Of a stretch of DNA of 64,000 bases, positions 8,969 through 20,500 are shown piece after piece. Source of the stretch: Natranaerovirga pectinivora (lineage in GTDB: Bacteria; Bacillota; Clostridia; Lachnospirales; DSM-24629); assembly GCF_004342165.1 (NCBI RefSeq), contig NZ_SMAL01000001.1:1-64000 (forward strand). Reading direction: 5' to 3'. The position numbers were made by a program, and so were the translations under genes. Under the pieces are notes generated by a model. The model was not told the origin of the DNA. It did not search any database and saw only the letters and a list, made by a program, of their open reading frames with translations. Each line of letters starts with the position of its first letter. Position 1 is the first letter of the stretch.

Positions 8969-9133
8969 TTATTTATTATCATTTTCAAAGCTTCCACAAT
9001 CAGTTGCTTCTACAGTTTGTGCATTATTATGATGTTGTACGACCATAATATTGTCTAAACTACAGTATTGTTGGTCTTTTGCATGATATTTACAGGTTGT
9101 AACTTCACAGCCAATGCTTTTGTTAATATTCAT
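8969..9133 (-). CDS. DUF1540 domain small cysteine protein
   Basis: This short gene encodes 54 residues, starting MNINKSIGCEVTTCKYH and ending CGSFENDNK. It has four cysteines in the pattern C-x4-C-x8-C-x22-C (C9, C14, C23, C46), as in DUF1540, a small putative zinc-binding domain found one to several times in clostridial proteins. The start codon has an excellent GGAGGTGA ahead of it. The ORF is easy to miss because of its length. Function unknown. Confidence 0.85.
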   Translation of the reverse strand: MNINKSIGCEVTTCKYHAKDQQYCSLDNIMVVQHHNNAQTVEATDCGSFENDNK

Positions 9134-9327
9134 ATTAAATCACCTCCAATAATAGTATTTACAAGTGCACGATATTAATTCAAAAAAACAATACCAAATT
9201 AAATTCTCAATTATTCGAATTGCAAATACACATAATTATATTGTGTAATAACAATTAAAACTTAATAATTTTTATGATATATTTATAGTTACTAGAAGTT
9301 TTAAAAATAAAACTAGAGGAGGATTAT

Positions 9328-10281
9328 ATGGAAAAACAAAATGTGATTTCTCTAATTGTTGATAACATTGAGAAGGTTATTATTGGAAAGCGAAAAGTAA
9401 TAGAAAGAGTTGTAATTTCATTAATTTGCGAAGGACATGTCCTTATAGAAGATGTGCCTGGTGTTGGAAAAACAACCTTAATTTCTGCATTATCAAAATC
9501 AATTTCAGCAAGTTACAATAGAATACAATTTACTCCTGATGTTATGCCTTCGGACATAACAGGTTTTTCAATGTATAATCCCAAATCCCAAGAATTTGAA
9601 TATAAAAGTGGTTCTATTATGAGTAATATTATATTAGCGGATGAAATAAATAGAACTCCTCCAAAAACCCAGTCAAGTTTATTAGAAGCAATGGAAGAAG
9701 GTCAGGTTACTATTGACGGCAATACATATAAGTTGCCTAGACCTTTTTCTGTCTTTGCAACACAGAATCCAATCGAATATTTAGGGACTTATCCTTTGCC
9801 TGAAGCTCAGTTAGATAGATTTATAATGAAAGTTTCTGTAGGATATCCTGATCAAAAGGAAGAGGAGTTTATATTAAGGACATATAATTTAGAAAGTCCT
9901 TTAGCTCAATTAAAGGGAGTGGCAACTAAAGAGGATATTGTTGAAATGCAACAGGAAATAAAATTGATTTATATTAGTGACGAAATAAGAAGATATATCG
10001 TTCAACTCGTTTCAAAAACAAGAAAAGAGCAAGATGTTGTACTGGGGGCTAGTCCTAGAGGGTCATTGTTTTTAATGAGTGCATCAAAGGCTTGGGCCTA
10101 TTATAAAGGTCGTCATTTTGTTACCCCTGATGATGTTCAGGAGCTATACTTACCTGTAATAGCTCACAGAATTACTTTAAGGCAAGAAGCCAAGTTAAAA
10201 GAAATTACCCCAGAGTACATACTAAGAAAAATACTAAGAGAAACTGAGGTGCCAACGGGGGTTAATAATGAAGAAAAATAG
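9328..10281 (+). CDS. MoxR family AAA+ ATPase
   Basis: MoxR ATPases are AAA+ chaperone-like proteins that are usually encoded with DUF58 and transglutaminase or von Willebrand proteins and are thought to help assemble or activate them. The 317-residue protein has the Walker A loop DVPGVGKTT near residue 45, the Walker B ILADEINRTPPKTQSSLLEAMEE, a sensor 1 FATQNP, and an arginine-finger region LPEAQLDRF. GGAGG precedes the ATG. It overlaps the next gene by 14 nt, starting a three-gene operon. Confidence 0.93.
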   Translation: MEKQNVISLIVDNIEKVIIGKRKVIERVVISLICEGHVLIEDVPGVGKTTLISALSKSISASYNRIQFTPDVMPSDITGFSMYNPKSQEFEYKSGSIMSNIILADEINRTPPKTQSSLLEAMEEGQVTIDGNTYKLPRPFSVFATQNPIEYLGTYPLPEAQLDRFIMKVSVGYPDQKEEEFILRTYNLESPLAQLKGVATKEDIVEMQQEIKLIYISDEIRRYIVQLVSKTRKEQDVVLGASPRGSLFLMSASKAWAYYKGRHFVTPDDVQELYLPVIAHRITLRQEAKLKEITPEYILRKILRETEVPTGVNNEEK

Positions 10282-11482
10282 AATAACATATCTATGTTTA
10301 TTAGGTTTCTTTTTATTAATGAGTATAATAAAACACAGTTATTTTTCGAATATAATACTATATACTTTATTGTTTTTGCCTATATTTTCATTGATACACA
10401 TTATATTTACTTATTTTAACTTTAGGTTCAGCCATCAAGTAGATGAAAGAATTATTGTAAAGGGTGATTATATACAATACACCTGTGAAATCTATAATTC
10501 TAATAAAATACTTGTGTATTGCCCTATGAAAGTCAAATTTATAAATGAAAATCTCTTTTATAAAGAGGGTTCTAAAAGTCATTTTTTTACCTTATTTCCC
10601 GGGCAAGTTGAAAAAATTCAAATCCCCATAGAATGTAAATATAGAGGAAATTATAATATAGGCGTTAAATCTATTGTCATTATGGATTATTTTGGTCTTA
10701 TTCATATAAAATATGATTTCATTGAGACCATTAAACTTCTAGTTTATCCAAACATAGAAAAGATAAGATACTACCCAATAAAACCTGTAATTTTTGAGAA
10801 TTCCTTATCCCTACAAAAAAATCTTTTCCAAGACAAAACGAATATTTACGACGTTAAAGATTACAGTCTTGGAGATCCATTGAATCAGATACATTGGAAG
10901 TTAAGTGCAAAATACAATGAACTAAAAACAAAGCAGTATAGTAGTTCCTTGCAAAAAAAGACTTTTATTTTTTTAGACAATCAAAAGTTTGACAAGGATT
11001 CAGAAACTAATATTGTACTAGAAGATTTAATAATTGAGGCCCTAGTTTCAATTAGTGACTATCTTCTCAAACGACAGATACCCGTAGAATTATACTATCA
11101 TGACAAAGATAATAATTTATTTGAAGGCATTAACTACAGTGATTGGGATACAATATATGAAGTTTTAGCAAAAGTTCAATTTTTGGCTAAAGCAGACATA
11201 GAAAGATTAATTAAAAATTTTTCTTTAGCCTCAAAATATTATAGTGATAACCATGGTGCTAATATTATATTTGCAAGCAATAGATTATCGGAAAGTATAA
11301 TAGAACTTTTAAATGGTTTGAAGTTACAAGGATTTGAAATTACCCTTTTATTGGCAGTGAAGGAAGAAAAAATAGAAAATTCATTATTAGAAAAGATAGA
11401 AGATCTTAAAATTAAGATATTTACTTTAAAACAAGGAAAGACATTACAAACAATTATTGAAGGTGATTATTTTGTGTCTTGA
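10268..11482 (+). CDS. DUF58 domain protein
   Basis: This protein has 404 residues. Two hydrophobic segments at the N terminus (about residues 7-24 and 27-48) form a membrane hairpin. The soluble part contains the family signature GDPLNQIHWKLSAKYNELK near residue 200, followed by a region resembling a von Willebrand A fold. DUF58 proteins accompany MoxR ATPases and transglutaminases in a conserved three-gene arrangement whose exact biochemical role is not settled. It overlaps both neighbours, which points to translational coupling. Confidence 0.9.
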   Translation: MKKNRITYLCLLGFFLLMSIIKHSYFSNIILYTLLFLPIFSLIHIIFTYFNFRFSHQVDERIIVKGDYIQYTCEIYNSNKILVYCPMKVKFINENLFYKEGSKSHFFTLFPGQVEKIQIPIECKYRGNYNIGVKSIVIMDYFGLIHIKYDFIETIKLLVYPNIEKIRYYPIKPVIFENSLSLQKNLFQDKTNIYDVKDYSLGDPLNQIHWKLSAKYNELKTKQYSSSLQKKTFIFLDNQKFDKDSETNIVLEDLIIEALVSISDYLLKRQIPVELYYHDKDNNLFEGINYSDWDTIYEVLAKVQFLAKADIERLIKNFSLASKYYSDNHGANIIFASNRLSESIIELLNGLKLQGFEITLLLAVKEEKIENSLLEKIEDLKIKIFTLKQGKTLQTIIEGDYFVS

Positions 11483-13781
11483 GGAAAGAAAAAATAATAA
11501 AAAAAAAATATCATATGGCATTGTTAATTGGATATTAGCTCTTGCTATTATATTTCCTACAGTTTATGGATTTGTTCTTGCTTTTGGGTACTCATTAACC
11601 ACTTCACAAGTATTATTTATATCCATTCTAGGTTTCTTAATTATAAATCTATTAGGTAAAAATTTTAAGGTTTTCATTATAGGCATTGTCTTATTAAGTA
11701 TAATTTTGTTAATAAGCTATTATATAATAAATGATTTATTACAAGTGATAGATATAAATAAAAGACTTATAAAGTACTATCATGAGATATATATTTCTCT
11801 GAAAGGGTTGGAGTATATTAGTTTAGAAGTAGAAATTGCCATAACTTTTTTTGTCACCTTAGTGAATGGGTTTGTTATAAATAGGATATGGGTGAAAAGG
11901 AATGATTATATTAAGATCATAGTAATATATTTGACGTATTTCTTTTTATTGACACAAATTCGCTCATTTGGACTATATGGCAATAGAAATTTTTTGTTTT
12001 TTATATTTATTATGATAATCAATTATTATTTTTACTATCTTAAAAAATATGATTATAACACTTTGAATAAAAAATCAATTCAATATCTAGGTACAGCACT
12101 ATTAGCAACTTCTTTATTAGTAATAACTGTTACTAATTTCTATAACTACTTACCTGATCCATTTTTTATATTTAAAGAAGTTATAGGTACTGGGATTGTA
12201 AAAGATGATGAAGATACGTTAAAAGATAAAAGTAGAACCCATTCAGAGTATGTAGCATTTGATAATAAGGAAGTTGATATTAATGAAATACCAGTGTTTT
12301 CTGGTCAGCAGATAGCTGTAGTAAAGGCAAAACATAAAGTATATCTAAGAGGTTCTGCCTTTGATACATTTGACGGAAGATATTGGATCAATACTTATGA
12401 AGAAAGCATAAAAAGCATTAATGAAGTAGGGAAAAATACCTTTGAGAATGATGAATTAAGTAATGTGTTTGAAAACATATTGGGATTGACGTTACTAAAC
12501 ATAGAGAAAGAAAAGGATATAGAGGCTACTTGGTTAATAAATGATTTTTTTTATGAAGATATTATTAGAGTCTCAAATAGTAGTATTCGTAGTAATACAT
12601 TATTTGCACCATTAAACTTTAGGGAGATTAACTATCATAATCTATATAAATTTGATGATATGATCTTTACTAAAGATGAAATACTAATGAATAATAGAGT
12701 GATTAGAGAGAATTTTATTTATTATATAGATACATACATTCCCATATACAGCAATCTAGAAGAGCTATTAAGACAGAGTGAATTTGGATTGTATAAGCGT
12801 TATGAAGAGATTATTCCAGAATTCTTTCTTAATAAACAGGAAAATGTATATGGTATGTACACACAAGTGCCTAACAATCTTGATAAAAGAATTATAGGTC
12901 TCACAATGAATTTAATAGAAAATAAAGATAATAATTATGATAAAGCAAAGGCCATCGAAAGGTATTTAAAATCTAATTATGTATATACACAACAGCCATT
13001 AATAAATGATTACTATGATTTAAGCTATTTTTTATTTGAATCTAAAGAAGGCTTCTGTACTAGTTTTGCAACTGCTATGGTGGTAATGTTACGAAGTATT
13101 GGAATACCATCTAGAATTGTTAGTGGGTATGTGGCATCCACAATCCATGATTTGCAAAATCCTCAAGATAATCAAAAAATATTTGTGGTTAATGACAACA
13201 ATGCTCATACCTGGGTTGAAGTTTATTTTGAAGGATTTGGGTGGGTGCCTTTTGAACCCACAAGTGGTTTTGAAATACAAGAGCTTAATGGTCCAATTAC
13301 AGACATTGAAAAAGTAGAGTATAATATACCTGGTATTGATTTTAACTTTAAGATAAATTATTCAAGATTACTATTAGTAACAAGTATTATGCTTGTGGTC
13401 ATATTAAGTATGATACATGTATACTTCTATAATAAGAGAAAGAAAAGATTGAATAATATAGAGTTAAATGAGATCTTTCAGGAGTATTATAAGATTATAT
13501 ATGAACTTATAAAATATATGGGTTATAAAAAGGAGCCACAACAGACCATCAATCAATTTGCAACAGAATATAACGAAAGGTTAAAAACAAAAAAGTTCTC
13601 ATACGCATATATTAGCAATTTATATGAGGAAATCTATTATGGAAATAAAGTTGTAACAGAGGAGGAGTTAGAGAGTATAAAAATGTATTATAATGAATTG
13701 TCTAAAGATGCATGGCAATATGGGAATAAAGTGAAGTATTTTTGGTATTTATATTTAGGTAAAATCATCAGAATTAAGTGA
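11472..13781 (+). CDS. Membrane transglutaminase-like protein (TgpA type)
   Basis: The 769-residue protein has about six N-terminal membrane helices (residues 15-230), an extracellular region, a transglutaminase core near residues 500-600, one further membrane helix near 625-645 and a cytoplasmic tail. The Cys-His-Asp triad is visible: GFCTSFATAMVVMLRSIGIP contains the Cys, NNAHTWVEVYFEG the His, and the Asp or Asn follows in the WVPFEPT stretch. I favour a TTG start at 11472, six bases after GAAGGTG, over the TTG at 11457. It is the last gene of the MoxR/DUF58/transglutaminase operon. The substrate is unknown. Confidence 0.88.
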   Translation: MCLEERKNNKKKISYGIVNWILALAIIFPTVYGFVLAFGYSLTTSQVLFISILGFLIINLLGKNFKVFIIGIVLLSIILLISYYIINDLLQVIDINKRLIKYYHEIYISLKGLEYISLEVEIAITFFVTLVNGFVINRIWVKRNDYIKIIVIYLTYFFLLTQIRSFGLYGNRNFLFFIFIMIINYYFYYLKKYDYNTLNKKSIQYLGTALLATSLLVITVTNFYNYLPDPFFIFKEVIGTGIVKDDEDTLKDKSRTHSEYVAFDNKEVDINEIPVFSGQQIAVVKAKHKVYLRGSAFDTFDGRYWINTYEESIKSINEVGKNTFENDELSNVFENILGLTLLNIEKEKDIEATWLINDFFYEDIIRVSNSSIRSNTLFAPLNFREINYHNLYKFDDMIFTKDEILMNNRVIRENFIYYIDTYIPIYSNLEELLRQSEFGLYKRYEEIIPEFFLNKQENVYGMYTQVPNNLDKRIIGLTMNLIENKDNNYDKAKAIERYLKSNYVYTQQPLINDYYDLSYFLFESKEGFCTSFATAMVVMLRSIGIPSRIVSGYVASTIHDLQNPQDNQKIFVVNDNNAHTWVEVYFEGFGWVPFEPTSGFEIQELNGPITDIEKVEYNIPGIDFNFKINYSRLLLVTSIMLVVILSMIHVYFYNKRKKRLNNIELNEIFQEYYKIIYELIKYMGYKKEPQQTINQFATEYNERLKTKKFSYAYISNLYEEIYYGNKVVTEEELESIKMYYNELSKDAWQYGNKVKYFWYLYLGKIIRIK

Positions 13782-13962
13782 GTGATATATTTAAGTTGTA
13801 AAGGCTATAATAGTTGATAATAGATAACTGGATTCTTAGTCTATAGATTAAAATGACTTCGTCACTCTCAAAAACACTTATTAACTTCTTGTCTAAAGTC
13901 ATCTTTGTTCTTGCGCAACAAGCTTTTTCTAACTTAATCAGCTTTTTACCTATAAAGTAAAA
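13782..13962. other. Intergenic region, no gene seen
   Basis: The 180 bases between the transglutaminase stop and the shared terminator hold no convincing ORF or strong structure. Confidence 0.4.
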
Positions 13963-13994
13963 AAGGGCTATCTCAACAAACAGAGATAGCCCTT
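13963..13994 (-). terminator. Terminator of the YjiH-type gene
   Basis: AAGGGCTATCTC pairs with GAGATAGCCCTT. On the minus strand the stem is followed by a T run, just past the stop codon at 14000. Confidence 0.88.
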
Positions 13995-13999
13995 CAAAT

Positions 14000-15394
14000 T
14001 TAAAATATTAGATGTGCAATGGCTACTATAATTGGTAAAGTGATTAAAGTTCTTTGAATAAATATTATAATAAGATCTTTAAGGTTAATTGGTAATTTAG
14101 AACCAAGAAGTAAGCCGCCAACTTCTGACATATAAATAAGCTGTGTTACAGAAGTACAAGCAATTACGAATCTTGTAAGTTCACTTTCTATGCCGCTACC
14201 AATTAATGCTGGTAAAAACATATCTCCAAAACCAACTACAAATGTCATAGCTGCTTCACTTGCCTCAGGTACGCCTAGTAGATTTAGAATAGGAACAAAA
14301 GGGTAACCTAACCAAGTGAATATAGGTGTGAATTCTGTTATAATCAATGCAATTGTACCAAAGGCCATAACAATTGGCATTACGCCTAGCCACATATCTA
14401 ACACGTTTTTTATACCACCAATGAAGAATGAAGAAATACTAGTGTTTTCATCGGCTTTTTGAGTTGCTTTTTTAATTCCCCAATTAAACATATTATAACC
14501 TGTTGGAATTTCTTCAGAGTTATTTGATGTAGACTCATCAATATAGGTATTGGCTTTTTTGGACAAAGGACGTATACGTGGAACAATTAATGCAGCTACA
14601 ACGCCGGCAAAAGTAACAGTTAAGTAAAATGGAACGAAATAATTACCTAAACCAACGGTATTTATTACTACTAAACTGAAAGTTATAGATACTGCAGAAA
14701 AAGTAGTTGCAATAACTGCAGCTTCACGCTTTGTATAATGACCTTCTTCATATTGTTTGTTTGTTAAAAGAATTCCTAATGTACCATCACCTAACCAAGA
14801 TGTAATACAGTCAATAGAAGAACGACCTGGGAGTTTAAAAAGTGGACGCATTACTTTAGTAAGAAGGGTTCCAAAGAACTCTAATAATCCAAAGTTTAAT
14901 AGTAGTGGCAATAGTAATCCTGCAAAAAGGAATACTGAGAATAAAGTAGGAATTAATTCTTCTAATAGTAGGCCACCTGTATCTGCAGACCATACAAAAC
15001 TTGGTCCAATTTCTAATAAAGTTAAAACTGCAAAAACCATCCCAAGGATTCTAAAAGTTAACCACATAGGGGATACACTAAATAAGTTGTTTAGGAACTT
15101 ATTTTTTTGTATAATAGCTGGTTTAAAAAGAGTAGCTACAATACTTAGTAATACGGCAATAATAATAATAATAGTTGAAATCGCTGGTAAAGAGGCTTCA
15201 AAAGTATTTATTATGTACTTTGCTACAATAGCAATTGGAACAGTAATACCATCGTCATAAGGGATTGGTATCATAAATAAAAGTATACCAATTACTGATG
15301 GGATGATAAATTTTAGTAGACTTGTAAAGCTGTTTTTTTCTGGTGTTTGATTCTGAGGATTGTTAAAATCAATTTTCTTTTCTTCCATACTCAT
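14000..15394 (-). CDS. YjiH family membrane protein with nucleoside-recognition (Gate) domains
   Basis: This protein of about 464 residues has ten or so hydrophobic segments. It matches the YjiH family, related to the spore maturation SpmA/SpmB and nucleoside transporter gate domains. Typical stretches are SWLGDGTLGILLTNKQYEEG, an ATTFSAVSITFSLVVINTVGLG segment, and the C-terminal TRFVIACTSVTQLIYMSEVGG. The substrate is not known. The ATG at 15394 is preferred to a TTG at 15400 because of spacing from AAGGAG. It is transcribed alone, convergent with the transglutaminase operon. Confidence 0.85.
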   Translation of the reverse strand: MSMEEKKIDFNNPQNQTPEKNSFTSLLKFIIPSVIGILLFMIPIPYDDGITVPIAIVAKYIINTFEASLPAISTIIIIIAVLLSIVATLFKPAIIQKNKFLNNLFSVSPMWLTFRILGMVFAVLTLLEIGPSFVWSADTGGLLLEELIPTLFSVFLFAGLLLPLLLNFGLLEFFGTLLTKVMRPLFKLPGRSSIDCITSWLGDGTLGILLTNKQYEEGHYTKREAAVIATTFSAVSITFSLVVINTVGLGNYFVPFYLTVTFAGVVAALIVPRIRPLSKKANTYIDESTSNNSEEIPTGYNMFNWGIKKATQKADENTSISSFFIGGIKNVLDMWLGVMPIVMAFGTIALIITEFTPIFTWLGYPFVPILNLLGVPEASEAAMTFVVGFGDMFLPALIGSGIESELTRFVIACTSVTQLIYMSEVGGLLLGSKLPINLKDLIIIFIQRTLITLPIIVAIAHLIF

Positions 15395-15692
15395 ATCCAA
15401 GAACTCCTTTTAAATTATATTTTTATAAAATTACATTATAAACTTATTTTAATACATCTAGGCCTAATATGCAATGCAAAAGTAACAGTCAGATTATTGG
15501 TGAAATGTTGGTTAAATTGCAATATTTGCAATCAAATAAAAAAGAGTTATACCGTAGTAGAATATCAAGTGTTATCTTTAACAAAAAAACTTTCTAATAC
15601 ATTTAAATAAATATAAGAAGTTAAAAAAACTAAACACAAAAGACAAAATATGGTATGATATTCATAAGTCAAATAAAGGGGTGTGATGTAAA

Positions 15693-16508
15693 ATGGCATG
15701 GTGTCCAGAATGTAAAACTGAGTATGAAGATGGTGTTTTAAAATGTTTTGATTGCGAAAAAGAATTGGTTGAAGATTTACAAGATGATTCATTGTATTGG
15801 ATGGATTTAGTAGAGAGTAAAAAAGAAGAAGAAATAAATGAATTAAAAGCTTTTTTAGAATATAGTAAAATAGAAGATATCAATGTTATTGAAGATGAAG
15901 ATCAGTTTATCCTTCAAGTTAAAAAGGATAGATTTGATGATGCAAGAAAATACGTAAATGTATATTTATATAATAAAAAGTTAGAAGATAAAGAAGAAGA
16001 GGAAGTTGAAGAGAAAATCCAACAACCTAAAAAGTTAGTTTATGAAGATAAGAATAAAAAAGTTGAAGATCTGAAGTCATCTGCTTTCGCTTTTATAACA
16101 GTAGGTATCTTAGGAATGATATTTGTGGGATTGGTCATGTTAGATTATATTTCTTTAAATATGGATCCAACATACAAAAATATTTTCTTTGCTTTCTTTT
16201 TCTTAGTAATGTGTGTATTTATAGGCGTAGGCATTATGTCGTATGTAAAAGTAAAAGAAGCTAAAAAAACTGCATTAGATTTTCAGAGTGAAGTAGAGGC
16301 CATTAAAAGTTGGATTTTATCCAATATAAGTTTTGCCCAAATGGAAGAAAGCATAGAAGATGAGTCGTCAGATGAAGAATTAAAATATTTTAATAGAGCA
16401 GAATATATAAAAGAACGTATAAACAGCCAATTTAATGATTTGGATGAGACTATTGTAGATGGTATCGTAGATGATTTATACGATGAGATTTTTGATAGAA
16501 ATAATTAA
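15693..16508 (+). CDS. Zinc-ribbon membrane protein with DUF2007-like segment
   Basis: This 271-residue protein starts with a small zinc ribbon (CPECKTEYEDGVLKCFDC, residues 4-21). An acidic region around residues 30-90 resembles DUF2007, a putative signal-transducing domain (the LKAFLEYSKIEDINVIEDED part). Two adjacent membrane helices follow at about residues 132-155 and 160-188, and the chain ends in an acidic cytoplasmic tail. GGGG precedes the ATG. The 15395-15692 gap upstream is AT-rich and shows no gene. Function unknown; a regulatory membrane protein is plausible. Confidence 0.65.
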   Translation: MAWCPECKTEYEDGVLKCFDCEKELVEDLQDDSLYWMDLVESKKEEEINELKAFLEYSKIEDINVIEDEDQFILQVKKDRFDDARKYVNVYLYNKKLEDKEEEEVEEKIQQPKKLVYEDKNKKVEDLKSSAFAFITVGILGMIFVGLVMLDYISLNMDPTYKNIFFAFFFLVMCVFIGVGIMSYVKVKEAKKTALDFQSEVEAIKSWILSNISFAQMEESIEDESSDEELKYFNRAEYIKERINSQFNDLDETIVDGIVDDLYDEIFDRNN

Positions 16509-16520
16509 AATGATTATTAT

Positions 16521-16559
16521 AAATTAAGAATCTCAAAATGCCATTGAGATTCTTAATTT
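16521..16559. terminator. Bidirectional terminator
   Basis: A 16-bp perfect stem (AAATTAAGAATCTCAA with its complement) around a 7-nt loop lies between convergent genes. Confidence 0.85.
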
Positions 16560-16572
16560 ATTAAAATAAATG

Positions 16573-17457
16573 CTACCCTTTGATTAAGTCAATAAAAGCT
16601 TTTGCTGCTTGAGAGAGAGGGATTTGATCACTATAGGATAACCCAATATGCCTTTTAGGGACATCTTCTTTTACTTTTATTGTGAATAATTCGTTAGATT
16701 CAGGTGGTAAACAATAGTCCGGGATAAAAGCGATGCCTAAGCCAATCTTTGCTAAATCTATTAATAAATCGTTACTACTGATTTCTATTTCTGGTATTAA
16801 ATCTAATCCATATTGTTGAAAAAGATTGTGTAAATATTCACTAGTAGTACTATTCTTATCTAACATTAGTAAAGGATATTTTTGAAGTTCTGCTAATGTT
16901 AATAAAGAATCTTTAAGTTTTAGATATTTAGACCCTCCGATAAATACATCATAGAATTCCTTTAACATTATGGTTTTCGTGTTATCCTGAAGTCTACGAT
17001 TTGGAAAATTGGTAACAATAAAGTCAACACTACCATTTTCAAGTAAAGAAACACATTCTATAGAAGTACTATTGGTAACTTTAATATGTACATTAGGGTA
17101 TTTTTTATGAAACTCATTTAGAAATGGGACTAATAAATAACGACATATTGTATCACTTGCACCAATTCTTAATTGACCACCATTTAATGTATGGGTTTCC
17201 ATTAGATGATTTTCACCGCGCATAATTAGGTTAATGGCAGGTTCTATATGCTTAAAGAGCATATTGCCTTCAGGTGTTAATTGTACCTTTTTGGTGCTTC
17301 TTATAAATAAATGTTGGTTAAGCTTTTTTTCCAAAGTTTTAATAGATTGACTTACTGCAGATTGTGATATATATAACTCTTTAGAAGCTTCAGAAAAGCT
17401 TAATGTTCTAGCTACAAAATAAAACACTTTATATAGTTCATAATTAATATCCATCAT
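16573..17457 (-). CDS. LysR family transcriptional regulator
   Basis: This is a 294-residue LysR-type regulator. The N-terminal winged helix-turn-helix (about residues 4-62) contains SEASKELYISQSAVSQSIKT, and the effector domain includes GGQLRIGASDTICRYLLVPF. LysR proteins usually control a divergent gene, which here is purL, but nothing in the sequence proves that link. The ATG at 17457 sits 5 nt from AAGGAG. The signal sensed is unknown. Confidence 0.9.
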   Translation of the reverse strand: MMDINYELYKVFYFVARTLSFSEASKELYISQSAVSQSIKTLEKKLNQHLFIRSTKKVQLTPEGNMLFKHIEPAINLIMRGENHLMETHTLNGGQLRIGASDTICRYLLVPFLNEFHKKYPNVHIKVTNSTSIECVSLLENGSVDFIVTNFPNRRLQDNTKTIMLKEFYDVFIGGSKYLKLKDSLLTLAELQKYPLLMLDKNSTTSEYLHNLFQQYGLDLIPEIEISSNDLLIDLAKIGLGIAFIPDYCLPPESNELFTIKVKEDVPKRHIGLSYSDQIPLSQAAKAFIDLIKG

Positions 17458-17598
17458 TAGCACTCCTTATAATTGGTATTAATATTATTAATTTTATTTC
17501 TTAATTCTAACATGGTAATATAAAAATGTAAACTAAAAGATCGATATAATATATGATATTTCAAATTTATTAAGTAAAAAAAGACGGAGGACTGTCAA

Positions 17599-20500
17599 AT
17601 GCAAGTAAAAAGAGTATATGTTGAGAAGAAAAAGGACTATCAAATCTTATCTTTAGAACTTTTTCATCAAGTTAAAGAATATTTAGAAATTAAAAGTGTT
17701 GAATCTATAAGAGTTTTAACATGTTACGATATAGAGAATATCTCAGAGGATACTTATAATAAAGCATTGGTAACAGTTTTTTCTGAACCACCACTTGACT
17801 ATGTTTATGAAGAGTTTTTTCAAATAGGTGATGATGAAGTAGCTTTTGGTGTAGAGTTCTTACCTGGACAATTTGATCAAAGAGCAGATTCAGCTGTTCA
17901 ATGTATGAAATTATTAAATGAAAATGAAGAACCCATAATCAGAAGTTCAATGATCTATGTTATAAAAGGACAAGTTTCTAAAGAAGAAATTGAAAAGATT
18001 AAAAATTACTGTATCAACCCAGTAGATTCAAGAGAAGCTTCATTAGAAAAACCCACATCATTGGTTCAAAATTTTGTTGAGCCTGATGCTGTAGAAATTA
18101 TTGATGGTTTTATATTAAAGGAAAAAAAAGAAATTGATGCATTGTATAAGTCTCTTAATTTAGCAATGACTTATGATGATTTTGAGCATATATACAATTA
18201 TTATAAAAATACTGAAAAAAGAAATCCTTCAATCACTGAAATTAGGGTATTAGATACTTATTGGTCCGATCATTGTAGACATACAACTTTTTTAACAGAA
18301 TTAAAGAATGTAACTTTTGAAGATGGTTTTTACAATGCACCTATTAGAGAAACTTATGAAAGTTATTTGAAAGCTAGAAAAACAGTATATAAAGATAGAG
18401 CTGAAAAAGACATCTCCTTAATGGATATGGCTTTAATGGCTATGCGTGAATTAAGATTGGCAGGAAAACTTGAAGATTTAGAAGAATCAGATGAAATTAA
18501 TGCATGTAGTATCATTGTACCTGTAGAAATTGATGGAAAAACTGAAGAATGGCTAGTGATGTTTAAAAATGAGACACACAATCACCCTACAGAAATAGAA
18601 CCATTTGGTGGGGCAGCTACTTGTTTAGGTGGTGCCATAAGGGATCCTTTGTCAGGACGTTCTTATGTATACCAAGCAATGCGTGTTACTGGAGCGGCAG
18701 ATCCTACTGTAGACATTAAAGAGACTTTAAGTGGTAAATTACCACAAAGAAAAATCACGACAGAAGCAGCAGAAGGATATAGCTCATATGGTAATCAAAT
18801 TGGGTTAGCGACAGGTCTTGTTTCTGAAGTATATCACCCCAACTATGTGGCTAAAAGAATGGAAATTGGAGCAGTCATAGCAGCAGCACCAAGAAAAAAT
18901 GTTATTAGAGGAAAAGCAGAGCCAGGAGATATGATCATCTTACTTGGTGGAAGAACGGGAAGAGACGGTTGTGGTGGCGCAACAGGTTCATCTAAAGTGC
19001 ACACAGAAGAATCAATACTCGCTTGTGGTGCTGAAGTTCAAAAAGGGAATGCACCAACAGAGCGAAAAATTCAAAGATTATTTAGAAAAGAAGAAGTAAG
19101 TCAACTCATTAAAAAATGTAATGACTTTGGTGCTGGTGGTGTTGCTGTTGCCATTGGTGAATTAGCAGATGGTTTAAATATTAATTTAGATTTAGTACCT
19201 AAAAAATACGAAGGATTAGATGGCACAGAATTGGCTATATCTGAATCACAAGAGCGTATGGCAGTTGTTGTAGATAGAGAGAATGCTGAGCAATTTATTG
19301 CCTTTGCGGAAAAAGAGAACTTAGAGGCAAAAGTAGTGGCTCAAGTAACAGAAGAGCCAAGATTGGTAATGACATGGAAAAATAAAATAATTGTTAATTT
19401 AAGTAGAGCTTTTTTAGATACCAATGGTGCCCATCAAGAAGCAGAAGTGGAAGTACTATTACCATCTGAAAAAGAAAATTACTTTGCAAGTAAAGACATT
19501 AACAATGTTAGAGAAGAATGGTTAAAGACTGTTAGCGATTTAAACGTTTGCTCACAAAAAGGAATGGTTGAGCATTTTGACAGTTCTATTGGTGCTGGAT
19601 CTGTTTTAATGCCTTTTGGAGGAAAATATCAGAGAACGCCAGTTCAAGCTATGGTAGCAAAAGTACCTGTATTAAACGGGGAAACCACAACAGCAACCAT
19701 GATGAGTTATGGATTTGATCCTGCACTTAGTTCTTGGAGTCCATACCATGGCGCAATGTACGCTGTAATAGATTCAGTTGCTAAAATCGTTGCAACAGGT
19801 GGAGATTATAAAAATATTAGATTTACTTTCCAAGAGTATTTCAAACGCCTCAATAACGATCCAAAAAGATGGGGAGAACCATTTAGTGCATTACTTGGTG
19901 CATACAAAGCACAAAAAGCATTTGAATTGCCATCTATTGGTGGAAAAGACAGTATGTCAGGATCATTTAATGATATAGATGTACCACCGACATTGGTTTC
20001 TTTTGCAGTAACAACAACCCATATCGATAATATAATAACACCAGAATTAAAGGAAGCGGATCATAAATTAATAAAAGTAACATTAATTAAAGACAACTAT
20101 GATTTACCAGACTTTGAAGAACTTAAAAAGAATTATGATGAAATCGTTAAATTAACTGCAGGTGGAAAAGTTTACGCTGCTTATGCTCTAGGATATGGTG
20201 GTATCTGTGAAGCAATTAGTAAAATGGCTTTTGGTAATGAAATTGGTGTTACACTTAACGAGGCAATTGCAGGGAATAGATTATTTGAAGCAGATTACGG
20301 TTCAATTATTCTAGAAATAGATGAAACAACATTAGAATTATTAAATGAAGTATCTTATGAAGTCATTGGAACAACTATTAATGAAAAAGTAATTCAGTAC
20401 AATGATATGATTATTCCATTAGATGATGTGTTAAATAAATGGGTAGAAACACTTGAAGAAGTTTTCCCAACAAAATCATCAGATAATAAAGAAATATTAG

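Noticed and set aside
14757-15260. 167-codon plus-strand frame opposite the YjiH-type gene
   Set aside because: It is antisense to a well-supported membrane protein and shows no domain or ribosome binding site.
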